Positions 23,346 to 34,879 of a DNA stretch of 64,000 bases are shown one piece after another (within the stretch, counting starts at the first letter, position 1; each line of letters opens with the position of its first letter). Below the pieces are notes generated by a model, which worked only from the letters and a program-made list of their open reading frames with translations, made no database searches and had not been told where the DNA came from. The position numbers and the translations under genes were made by a program. Location: contig OX457029.1 of assembly GCA_949752745.1 (NCBI GenBank), forward strand, positions 8,781,511 through 8,845,510, in the 5' to 3' direction. Source of the stretch: Protula sp. h YS-2021. Taxonomy: Eukaryota > Annelida > Polychaeta > Sabellida > Serpulidae.

Positions 23346-26300
23346 TAGTTTTAATTATGTTCAAGTAAGTACGTTTAATTCAAAGTCTCAGTATTATAGA
23401 TCCCTGATATTATTTAAATAAATTCTAAATATTTAGATGAAAAATCGGTGTTTATTACTTGGTTATAAACGAGCAAGGTAGACTTTCAAGCGCATTACAA
23501 AGGTACAGATTGGGAAGAAAAGAAGAAACAGCCGCAAAACTTCTGCTTATCTCCGTCATAAGTAACACACTTGTTGTCTGTCAAAAACAATGGCCTATTG
23601 TTTCCCTAATTGTTTTGCAGCAAGTACATGCTTTACTTGATGAAGTACAAAACATTTATTTTCTCGGCCCAACTGCTGTGTATAAAATGTTTTCATTCTA
23701 CAGTGGTTATGGAAGCTTGCCTTGTTTCTTATTATACTACCGCATTGATCATAATTTTTCGTCTATTTTGGGAAAAAACTGACAGCTATAGATAACACTT
23801 AAGCTTTCTATCCTTTTATACCAATTAGTCTCATTAACCCTCGTAAAGAGAAGACAGCTAAAAAATGATTTCGACGAATACCTCACGACATACTTAAATT
23901 AACATTTAAGTAGTTAAATTTATTTGAAATTTATTTCAGCGTAAAACAAATATAGAATGAGTAAGTTACAAAGAAAAGATTTAATGGCAAAAAACTAGAA
24001 GATAAGCAGTGGCCATTGCCATGCCATTGATTCTCATGCAATATTCCCGGTATCTACAGTCATAGTACCTATACCCAGCTCCACGACAATACCCCTTCCC
24101 CAGTGTCCACTAATGATATCCACGCTAATCTGTTTATTGAAACATAAAACAAAAATAAATTAATTTCATGATTTTTTTACACTTTTATAACAAAAATATT
24201 ACCGTTATTCGTCACGATATATCGAATACAACAATACCGCTATTGTATTTATCAATTACTATTTCAAGCAACAAGTACAAAATGTTGCGCACTAAAACTG
24301 TCTGCACTACTGCAACTAATAGCAATACCACTACTTTTCATTCAAAACTGAATGCTATGAGCTACTCCATGGAGATATGCGCAAGAAGTCATTATGTTTA
24401 AGGTGGTCTCCAGTAATATGGCAAACGCAAGGACAGTAATACACTTAACAGAAGTCAGGAATCAATGCTATCATCGTGATAGTCATACATTTGGCGGTGG
24501 TGGACGGTGATGTCCAGGGAGTATCGCTTAGGTGGTTATTAATACAGGGGTTTTGCGTTCCTTAGTATTATCTCGGGGTATTTTTCCTGTGTATGTTTTA
24601 AATAATCAAAATCCTATTAAACGTTGTAAGAAAAGTTGACACGCTCATATCCATAACAACTATATATATTCAGATATCTCAAACCGTTTCGTTTGTTAAA
24701 TTTTAATGGGCATTGTAAATTTATGATTTTCTAATCAGGTAGTGAAATTTTTGGTGTAAAGAATTCTAATTTCATTTTTTATAATATCGGATATAAAAAT
24801 TATGTTAATACTTTATAATGTAGTGTTAAATTTCGTTATTATAATATAACTATTTGAAAAGAAAAATAACAAAGTATCATCGTCCGAGTTGAGACCAATG
24901 TCCTGGATCACAATGGCTGCAATTCGAATCCAAGGTGAACACAGGTATCTTAATTAATAACTGAATTAAGCCTGATATTTTGTTTAGCTTGCTCGTAATA
25001 TTCAAATAGAGCATCTTTTATAAAATTTTGCAAAACTGCACTGAACATAGTAAACCGAAATATTTAATATGTCCCTCATTAAATAAATTTAGAAATAAGT
25101 AACTCGCGTTGCTTTAGCTACACTGTATAAGAAGAAAGATGAGTCATACTGGAGGGAAAATGATCGTTAATAACATTATACCCTGAATTTCGGTACCTTG
25201 CAATGCTTTAATTGTTTAATTCGAGCAGTACAAAAAGTAACTGTGGTGCCTGTTGTTAGAGAGGCACGGGTAAGGTGACTTATGTTTTGTTTTGGTCAGA
25301 GCGATCTGTCAGCCTGTCAATAGAATCAAAAGTACTATTGTTTTCCGGGAAATATTTTATAAAGATGCCATTATTGTGTAACAGTTAATAAATACACTTT
25401 TAAATATTTCACTTGAATATCACTTTATATTATTTTTTTATATTATTTTATGGGATTTAAAATCCTCTTTCTAGAATGTTGGTATGAAACTGTATCCGAT
25501 ATTCCAAATACCGAAGAGAAAGGATGTTAGTCTATGATATTTATACGTTCCCTAGACATTACGACACCAGGGTGTATCTTTAAAGATAAAGATTGTCCAT
25601 TTAATATCGATTCTAATTATCAATTATAAATGGAATTATGGTATTATGCCATCGTCTTGTGCAGGGTTGTTTTATGCATGTGGCCATATAATAGAGTCAT
25701 GCACAACCAGGGAGAGAGTGAAATTAAATCCGCTGATTGAAAAGATAAAATAAATTACAATGTATAAATACTTCAAATGGCTTGAAGAAGTACAATTTGT
25801 GAAATTTTTTACCTTTACACGCATGTAGCAGAGCCAGGAAGAGTCATATTGAACTGCATTATATTCATGCTGCCTTTATGCTCAAAAATTATCGGCACAT
25901 TATTTCAAATGTAGATAGTTAAACGCAGACCTAACACGTTTTTTACATTAATCAATAGAACATGTATTTTTAATGTTGATAATTGTTAAGGAAAAGTTCT
26001 GGCATTGCAAAATCCTAATGGCTAAATGCAGACTTATATTTGATACTATGTAGTAGGCAGAATAATCTGAACTCCTTTGCATATAAACAACACTACCAAA
26101 AAGTACTCTTGAAAAATGGAATTTTGGTCGCCTACCCCACTTTCTCAAAACAGTTAGCCGATCAAGCTGGTGTGGTGAGAAAAAAATAGGACTTAACTGC
26201 ATCGTATGAATTATGAATTTATAAATCGCTATAGAAAATAAAGAAATAACTGTAAAAATTATATAATTATGTGCGAAAGCAGTAAAAATATATATTATAT

Positions 26301-29235
26301 ATTTCTGTGTAACAGAATAGTACTCGCGCCAAATCTTATCAACAAGATTGTTGATAAGAAACAAAGTATGACATGTGTTAATTTTTTTGCATATTGTTTT
26401 CAATGAACAGGCGGATGCATGGGATCGTTTATAACATTTCATTTGACACGGTATTTTCTCTTGCAAATATTGTGGCAAATCTGTTTACTGTAAAGCGTCT
26501 TCCTTCTGCCCAAATAATGTGTATTGGATTTTGCTTGTATTATTGATGTTTTATTTTTTGGCTCTGGTAATATTTTGTAATTAATTTTAACACGTTTGTA
26601 AGTTATTATTTTGCACTGTTACAGTTCCATAAATTAGCATTATTTATGAACCACGTTTTTTAGAAGAAACGGGGATTTTCTCTGTTTTGATAATTTACCT
26701 GATAAAGTTAAAAGAGATCATTATTCTGTAACTGTTTTGATATAAAGAGCCCGTAATTTCAATTTCTATATGTCATGCCACCTGTTAAAGTAACTTTGTC
26801 ACAAATCCATTGAAAACATCAGAAAAGCTTCATAAACTCCATCTCTTATGCATTTAGCTGGATTCTTTTTTGCATCATAAAAATTGTTGAGCAATGTTTG
26901 TTGAACAATGTTTTAAAATCAAAGAGTTTCCATACACGCAAACATTTGTCGTGTGGCGCCATTTAAAAGTAATTATTGCATTTTTTGCGAAATATTTCAA
27001 ATAAACAGGATAAATTTTACTGGGTTTTTTTCATGAACGAATTAACTTTTAAAAGCTTCAAAACATTACTGTTGCTAGTTCTATACACGGAATCCCGTAA
27101 TGGTTATTTATAGAAACACTTTATATAACTGTTTCTTTGATATCAGCTCTGTGTATGTGTAATGTATGGTCATGAAGCTGAAAGATAGCAAACTTAAGTT
27201 AAGTTTTAAACGGCACTCCTTGTAGTGAATTATCAGTGACGTCACAATAGCAATAACCGCAAAACCATAGTGACACGCGCCTTGCTCTTATTGCTAACGA
27301 GACATGCAGGCAGATATATTTTGACACTTAGTACTCAACAGAATCCCATTAACCTTCACATTAAAATAGGCCGCAATTTCGTCTCAAACTGAGAGCATCT
27401 CGATAAAAATTCAAGGCCAGAAAGAGTAAAAACATAAGCACATTAAACTTTCCGTGAAACTCGTGTTTGGTTCTGCATAAGAGTCTTTGATATGATGAAA
27501 TATAAAATACAAATATGTAAATATCTAGAACAACCCTTCACTTAACATTTAAGGAGTTTAGTTACATGATCAAAGTAGTAAGGTTGCTAAACATGATGAA
27601 AAAACCTCGGTAGAGTTTAAAGGTAAGGTCTGCACTGATAACAGCTTATTCAGATGATTATTGAAAGACATATATCGTCACTGAGTGTAATATTTAAACA
27701 GGTCCTTTTGGCGTCTTAAAGCACAGTGGCTTAAGAGATCACACATCTATAAAGAAGTATATATCTATAAACATCTATAAAGAAGTTCCAGGAATATATT
27801 CAATTTTTTCATCAAATTGTTATTTGTCAAGCGCAAAAGACAAAGTTCAAGACACCGATTAAGAAATATATTCCAGTTGAAACCGTATAATTTTCTCTAC
27901 CGGTAACTCATATACATTGGAAAAAAGAAAGTTTACTGTGAAAGAGAAATTTATTTGCTGTTGAAAGTTCATAAAGAAACTTTAACGTAATCTCTTTCAA
28001 ATAAATCAAACTCATGACACTGTTATCAGCAAAGCTGCAACTAAAATTCAATAGGGATGAAATACCGTTCATCAAAACGTAGTTGTTATAGTTCTATTCA
28101 ATATTCGAGCCGTTTGCTTGAGGAAAACCACAAATTTCCATTGAATATGTGAGCGCCATCTAAATCGTATGGCGTCCAATCGTATGGCAACCAAACAAAA
28201 AGGAACCACAATTTTTCTCAATTTTTTGTACTTTTGTCACTTTCTGTCAGTTTATCATTAACATAACGCGTATTTACTCAGCAGTAAATGTGCCATCTCC
28301 AGGACGTTATATGCACTTATACCCTCAAGTGGTTGGGGATAAAAAAAACCGTTAATGTGTATAAATTCTAACATGCATGTCGCAGTACTGGCGTCGTGCG
28401 AGACAGTTTTCATTTCAGTTGGACCTCGATCACAAATTGGCAAAATAAGAACCCTTTTGATGTTACGCTTTAAGTGTTTTGGTAAGAAAAACATGTTAAT
28501 TCTCTTTGTTTTTCTCTTCACTTACAGCCATTCGTCGTAGTCGAGTCTGACATAAGCTCCAGTCTTTAAGCTACAAAACCTTTTGACGTCCTTAAACCCA
28601 GAAGCAGGTTTACAAGTTATCTTATGGATGCATGTATGCATGCTTTGCTGCATGTATATCAGACCTTATTGTCGCATTGTAAATTTTGCGCAGTATGAAT
28701 GAGCTCTAAAAGCCGCCGTGTCTCATTCAGTTGCCGTAGTAGTCAGTACATTTTAATTCGTGATTCGAGACAAAAATGCACGATATCGATATAATAGACT
28801 TGATTGAACTTCTAATTAAGATACTCAGGCCCCAAACAGAACCTATAAAATACAAAATATTAAAAAATAAAGATGAAAAGTGAACAAAGAAAGAATGAAT
28901 TAGAAAACGCAGAAAGTTTGCGGCCTACAATTTAAATCATAAACATTCTACCTTTTGAAGCCCAAAAGTTTGACAACGTGTTGCTATCTTTTGTATAACT
29001 TAAGACATTTAAATATTAGGTACAGAAACTGTTAAATGCATTCGTTTATACTGAAGTTCAGAATATATCAGCAATTTTTTAAAAATAATATTTTATCAGT
29101 ATTCAATTAGTCACATTTATTATATATGTAATGACGAGGCAGCTCTTTGTGACACAGGAGCGATCAACTTTAAAAAGCGATCCAACAAAACAGCCACAGA
29201 CAAAGCGTCGCTTTTGATTCTGCGTTGCTACTTTG

Positions 29236-29400
29236 AAATCAATATATGTTCCATCTTTTAATGGTTGTGTTCATGAAATCTTGATTTTAGATCGATATAT
29301 GTTCCATATTTTGATGGTTGTGTTCATGAGATCTTGATTTTAGATGGGCACTACATGTAATGATTTCATTACACTACATGTAATGATTGCATCTTGTTTG
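29236..29400 (+). repeat. Two-copy tandem repeats (about 60 bp, then about 23 bp)
   Basis: The block ATATATGTTCCATCTTTTAA, then TGGTTGTGTTCATGAAATCTTGATTTTAGAT, occurs twice head to tail. It is followed by two copies of ACTACATGTAATGATT. Confidence 0.75.
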
Positions 29401-29894
29401 AAATGGTTAGGTTAGAGAGATATTCAGCACTAATCCGTCTTTAATGTAGACATTTTTACGTTAATATGCAATGTTAATATGCAATGTTATTTTATTTAGA
29501 CTTATAAAGTTTATTTATTTGAAACTACAATGTGCTTTCTTCACAATTTCCTTATGAAAAGTGCTTCATACAAGGTTATGATTTGTAACAAAGTCTTTTG
29601 TATGAAGTTCAAAATTTCATACGCACCAATAACCAAACCGTATAGAATCATTTTTTAACTCACATAAATAAAAAGTACTGTTTACTTACATAAATGAAAT
29701 ATACTTCTTTGTGGTGAATTTCTGTGGTGAATTGTTTTGACTATTAATAACGAGAACAAAAGTGATTATTACTTCCACATAAATAACAACGAAAGTAAGC
29801 GGCAGGATATTTTAATAAAGTCTTGCTAAACATCATATAACGTACCCTTGTGGTACATTTGCTTACAATCACATTAAAGATAAAGATACACAAG

Positions 29895-30010
29895 TGGAAG
29901 AGAGAAGTGGGAGACAGAGGGGGGAAAGAAAGAACGAGAGTAAATGAGTGACAAAGAAAGAGAGAAAGGAAGGAAAAAAGGAAAGAGAGAGAGGGACAGA
30001 GAGAAAAAAA
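29895..30010 (+). repeat. Polypurine GA-rich tract
   Basis: AG/GGA-rich low-complexity sequence on the plus strand with very few pyrimidines. The minus-strand frame across it is Ser/Leu/Phe-rich and not credible as protein. It ends about 200 bp before the P-like transposon. Confidence 0.8.
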
Positions 30011-30205
30011 ATTACAGTGATAATGAAAAACCTCCAATGGCGGTACCAGTGCTACTGTGTTTGCACTTTGATTGAAATATGCAAAAATTTGCCACATAAA
30101 ATAGTTTAATTCATGGTATTACTGTCACATATTCCCAAAGGCCTATAATAACAGGAATGCAATTGCATAGACTCAAGAAACCTTTTGACAGAAAAGTGCA
30201 GTGCA

Positions 30206-30238
30206 ACCAAAGACCTTCATAGCCAAGACGGTTCACTT
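30206..30238 (+). repeat. Left terminal inverted repeat of the P-like element
   Basis: Starts ACCAAAGACCTTCATAGCCA and is identical, inverted, to 33445-33477. The transposase start codon lies only about 70 bp further in, so the promoter must sit in or near this terminus. Confidence 0.92.
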
Positions 30239-30308
30239 AGCCAGATAGTGCGAATAAATAGCTCAGCAGCGCCACCATGTGGCTGCAGTGTCCAGAATCA
30301 AAACAAAC

Positions 30309-33102
30309 ATGGCCGCAAAAAGGAAACATGGAGGGGAATATTGCTCTGCTATTAATTGTCATAATTCACGTTATAACAGCAAACTGTCAATTTTTCGATT
30401 TCCAAAGGATCCTGAAAGGTACGTTGTTTTAGTATATTTTTTTACACTTTAAAATATTGTTTTAAATTACAATTATTCAAGATTTTTATACCACGTGTAA
30501 ATCCTATCTTTTCTTAGAGGGCTCATCTGTTGTTTTTCTTCTTTAAACAAAAAACAACAATTTAGTCATTTAACAATTTATTAAATGAACCCTTATCAAA
30601 TAGTAATTTTTCTTTTTTTATAGATGCAAAAAGTGGGTTATCAATACCAGGAGAGCCGATTTGGATGGGGTAACTGTGGAGAAACTCAATGCTCACTACA
30701 GACTTTGTGCAAACCATTTTGAAGATAATCAATTTATGAACGCCAAAAATAAGCTGGTCTGGAATGCTTTGCCGACAATATTTCACGTTCCAAATCCCCC
30801 TGAGAAAATAACCCCAAAACGCCGAAAACTGGAACGTAACGTGACGTCCGTGACTTTTCCTGGCGATGCCCTTCCTACCAGAGCTGATATCGTGATGGAA
30901 ACGTCTACAAGTACACAGAAAGAAGATACGGTGACAGGCGAAATGGTAAATTTTCCCGAATCAAGCAGCACTTCCAAATCGTGCCCGGACACGCCAAGAA
31001 AAAAGGGACTAAAACAGAAAATTAACCGACTCCGTTCAAAGATATGGCGAATGAAAAATCAAACGCCAGGAAAAGAAAAATGTGTGATTAAAGTGGATCA
31101 AGTAATGAACGAACTACGACAGTATTTACCAGAACAAACGGTGAGTTTCATAAAAACTCAAGTAAATGTTTCGTCTAAATCATCCAGACAGATAAGGTGG
31201 CCAATGAAAGATAAAATGCTGGCTTTGTCAATTTACTATCATAGCAAAAAAGCATATAAAGCCCTTGCAAAATTGTTTAAATTGCCATCCAAAAGCACTT
31301 TGCAGCGTACCCTTCAGCGGTCAAATGTAAATCCAGGATTTAGTGAAAAGGTGTTTAACGCTCTTAAGATTAAGGTCAATTCCAAGGCTGAAATTGATAA
31401 AAATTGTGCGATACTTTTTGACGAGATGTCATTGAAAACTGGGCTAACATTCAACCCAGGTTCTGATAAAATTGAAGGTTTTGAAGATTTTGGGGAAATG
31501 GGGCCGACCCGATTCGTGGTAAATCACGCCCTTGTCTTTATGGCAAGGGGGCTGTACTCGAAGTGGAAACAACCCTTAGGCTATTTTTTAAGTTCGGGTC
31601 CAGTTTCAGCAGCTGTTCTACAACAATTAACTCTAAATTGCATAAGCAAGGTTTTGAGTGTCGGTTTAAAAGTCAAAGTTCTTATTTGTGACCAAGGATC
31701 AAACAACCGCTCATTTTTAGAAAAGCGTGAAAAGGTCACCATAGAACAACCTTTCTTCAATGTAGAAAATAGAAAAGTGTTTTGCATGTACGACCCGTCC
31801 CACCTTCTGAAAAATGTTAGAAACAACCTCATGAAACACGGGTTTACAAGCGAAGAACAAAATGTCAAATGGAACCACATTTTAAAATTTTTCGAATTTG
31901 ACAAAGACATGACCATTCGCTTGGCCCCAAAACTGACCTATAACCACCTTTATTTAAAACCATTTTCCAGCATGCGAGTTAAGCTCGCTGCTCAAGTTTT
32001 AAGCCATTCTGTGGCGGCTGGAATTTTATTTCTTGCTACTGTGGGGGAACTAGAATCGGACGCGAAAGTTACCGCCATTTTTGCTGAAAATTTTGACAAA
32101 CTGTTTAATACCTTTAATAGTTCCTCGGTTAAATCAAAACAGCAATTCGGTCACGCTTACAGTGCTACGAGTGGGCATGACATTTTTCTTGAAGGCTGCT
32201 TAAAATACTTAGAATCTCTCAAAATTCCGGGTTCTAAACGCGGGTTTCCCTGCATACAGGGCTGGAAATTGTCGATTAATAGTTTGCGGCTTTTGTGGGA
32301 AGATTTGAAAATTGAAGGTTTCAGGTATTTTTTGACAAACAGGCTGAACCAAGATTGTGTCGAAAATTTATTTTCAGTGATTAGGGGCCGCGGGGGGAAC
32401 AGGGACAATCCAAACCCACAGCAATTCCGAGCAGCATTTAGGCAAATAGTTGTCGAGAAGTTGTTAGTTCAAGGTGAAACGTCAAACTGTAATACTGACG
32501 TTGATAAAATTTTATTGGATTTGTCGAGCATTGCCTCCAATACTGAAGACAGTACTTTTCAAGCATATGGGTTAGATGTGGGAAACTTTGTTACACCCCA
32601 GTTATTTACTGTAGCCGATGTTACACGAAAAACAAATGATTTACCTTTTCAAAATGTTGCAGCGTATATTGCCGGTTATTTGTTAAAAAAGATAAAGTTT
32701 AATTGCACTCCATGTTCTAAGAAATTCCACGCCACGGACATTCCAGATACTGATGGAATGTATTTATTTTTGAAAGAGAAGGTTTTTCAAGAGCAGGGAA
32801 GTTTAGTGTTTCCTTCCGTCGTGTTCACAAATATGGTGGCAAATCTTGAAAAAAGCTATGTGTTGCTATTTTCTAATATAATGCATTCTTCAAGGATTAT
32901 GTTCAGGCTTTTCAATGGTGTAAAATCGATTTACAATGGTTTAGTGTCTTGTAATAATGCGGACTGTCATTTAAAGATGGAAAAGATTGTAAATTTGTAT
33001 TTGAGAATACGTGTTCATGCGTCGCTAAAAAGGGCCAATATTGCTAGCGTAGATTCTGGTGGAAAGCGCAACAGAAAGGTTTTAAAATTAATGAACCTTT
33101 GA
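30309..33102 (+). CDS. THAP-domain P-element-like transposase (THAP9 family), two exons
   Basis: Exon 1 is 30309-30418 and exon 2 is 30624-33102, with a 205-bp GT-AG intron whose pyrimidine-rich acceptor precedes 30624. The product is 862 residues with no internal stop, near the size of vertebrate THAP9. The N-terminal THAP zinc finger (residues 1-90) is complete: C12 and C17 (CSAINC), W41, C65 and H68 (CANHF), closing ALPTIF at 85-90. A basic, coiled-coil-prone region follows. The RNase H-like core shows D303 (LFDEMSLKTG), D393 (CDQGSNN) and E617 (QDCVENLFSVIRGRGG), with HLLKNVRNN at 430 in the region between. These match the acidic triad layout of P/THAP9 transposases, which cut and paste DNA in the nucleus. 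The ATG at 30309 is chosen because it alone puts the zinc ligands in frame. Confidence 0.9.
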
Positions 33103-33226
33103 GAAAAATTTAACACCCTCTCACATGTGCATTTTGTTATTTTTTATTATTTTTATCATGAAGGATTCGGTGCAAGAATTGTGTATTTTCAAAGGGAAAT
33201 GTCCTTTGTATTTAAATTGATTGATA

Positions 33227-33232
33227 AATAAA
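33227..33232 (+). terminator. AATAAA polyadenylation signal
   Basis: AATAAA about 125 bp downstream of the transposase stop codon and inside the element, so the transcript can end before the right inverted repeat. Confidence 0.6.
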
Positions 33233-33444
33233 AGTCTGAAAGATAACGTTGTAATAACAATAAATTTGAATTTGAAGTTATTTGCGTTTTTATCGTGTTC
33301 TTTTCCATCCCGATCCACTGAAAAAAACCTTTTCAAAGCCTGTTATGACAGGTGTTTGTTTTGAAAGCCGAGCAGCAGGCCACTACGACCACCAGAGGCG
33401 CTAATGAGGCTCTGGCTATTTGAATATTCGTATAGCTACATAAG

Positions 33445-33477
33445 AAGTGAACCGTCTTGGCTATGAAGGTCTTTGGT
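33445..33477 (-). repeat. Right terminal inverted repeat of the P-like element
   Basis: Exact reverse complement of the left terminus over 33 bp, about 340 bp beyond the transposase stop codon. Confidence 0.92.
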
Positions 33478-33949
33478 ACAACTAAGCCGTAGAAAATCAT
33501 CGCTAAGCCGTATAAGTATCGAAAGTACAAATTGACTTTTGAAGATTATGTTTGGCTTGTCCACCACTCATGAATGGCATAATCGCGTAATTTATATGCA
33601 ATTATTTATTATTATGATTCAAAACTGGCATACCAGCTATGGGTTAGTGCTGGTGACCTAATTCTATGACCACTGCAACTAAATACGGTTTGTAGAGTAG
33701 AGAGCCTATCAGCGAGAAGCTCGTAGAAGCAAGCTTTTATTCCAAAAATTAAAAGATATTTTACAACTCTCCCAACAGACAAACAGACGCAGCAGAAAAA
33801 TACAAGATAGCGAGTAGGAACAACTACAGCATGTTGTTGCTGCTATAGTACATGCAATTGTTAACAGAAGACATGATCGAAAGATGCCAATTGACAACAC
33901 TGGTAACGAAAAAGTAATCGGAAAATAAGACAAAAATGGCAATAATAAG

Positions 33950-34870
33950 CAATGCCTGTCATTGGAGAAACCAGTAATTTAGCTGCAACCAATGGTAGAG
34001 AGGCAAGAAAGAGCATTAGATACGACAGAAGCACCTGTGCTGAAAACATTGCGTGTCCGCGTACAAAATTAACAAAGGTTTTATTAGAAACTTTTCCAAG
34101 TCGTCTATATCTTACACGCACCACGCATGAAAAATCGTTACATTCTATAATAAAGAACCTGATGATCGAAAAGATATTCTATAAAACAGCACAGTGCTAG
34201 ACATTATCACATGATACCCAAGTTAAAAATCATGTTCAGAATCGAAATCAAAGTAACAGTGAAATATTTAAAAATTCAATGGCAGGCCTAGACACTACCA
34301 CCAAGTAAAAACAGATTTCTTTGGCACAATCTGGATCAACAATAACATCCATGAAGACTTGTCAAGGGACCTTAGATTTAAGATGCCTAAAAAGGGGCCT
34401 ACAAAACTGAGATAACTGGCGCGAGATTACCCTGCTTTCACCACGTTGCACAATATATTCTGCAAGGTGCTCCCAGAAGGAATAATACCAGCCACTGTCA
34501 AGACGCTACTGAAACGCTGTAAGAAAAAAAGCAGGTCGCATAGACGAAATCTTCGCCCTTCGCAACAGCATTGAGCCGAACTTAGAATGAACCCTTCTCT
34601 GCTTGTAGATTTTGTAGACTTTGAAAAGGCGGTGTGCATTACACGGTGACTGTGTGCATAACAACACACTCAGGGAGATTTTGATGCCTACGAAATACTA
34701 GACAAGATCAGAACAATATTCGTGATACTCTACAAACACTTTAAAGGCAGCGTTAGGCTGAAAAATAACGATATATGGGAATTGTTCAAAGTCGGATCAG
34801 GAGTGTGAAGTCTTATTGCCAATCCTGTTCCTGCTTGCTAGAAACTGGATCATGCGAAAGAGAATAGCCG
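33950..34870 (+). pseudogene. Decayed non-LTR reverse transcriptase
   Basis: Fragments in shifting plus-strand frames follow the order of a non-LTR reverse transcriptase. NWREITLL-like sequence falls near 34410, FCKVL near 34455 and LLVDFVDFEKA near 34600, the last corresponding to the motif with the first catalytic Asp. VGSGV lies near 34792, where the RQGC block normally follows. Stops and frameshifts separate every block, and no Y-x-D-D block is preserved. The 5' part (33950-34200) is open but I cannot place it in a domain. The clade is not determinable by eye. Confidence 0.5.
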
Positions 34871-34879
34871 AAAAGCCAA

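Larger units (their letters stand above)
23400..30200. other. No gene recognised; AT-rich DNA
   Basis: About 6.8 kb with only short frames. The longest, on the minus strand at 25948-26478, is AT-rich and shows no domain, start context or splice signal that I trust. The stretch also holds a two-copy 60-bp repeat (29236-29345) and a polypurine tract (29895-30010). Confidence 0.55.
30208..33475 (+). mobile_element. Full-length THAP9/P-element-like DNA transposon
   Basis: An element of about 3.27 kb bounded by inverted termini identical over 33 bp (30206-30238 and 33445-33477 when flanking bases that happen to match are included). Weaker similarity continues inward to an AGCGCC-type block at about 30270 and 33385. 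Flanks GTGCAAC (30201-30207) and GTACAAC (33476-33482) look like a target duplication with one mismatch. P elements typically duplicate 8 bp, so the exact boundary may be off by a base. It holds a complete two-exon transposase gene and a poly(A) signal. Identical termini and an unbroken frame suggest a young copy. Confidence 0.9.

Noticed and set aside
25948..26478. 176-codon open frame on the minus strand
   Set aside because: Long for this region but of AT-driven composition, with no recognisable domain, repeat or element context; treated as chance.
33709..34124. Minus-strand frames as a host membrane protein
   Set aside because: The hydrophobic composition arises opposite the decayed plus-strand retrotransposon; no conserved features.
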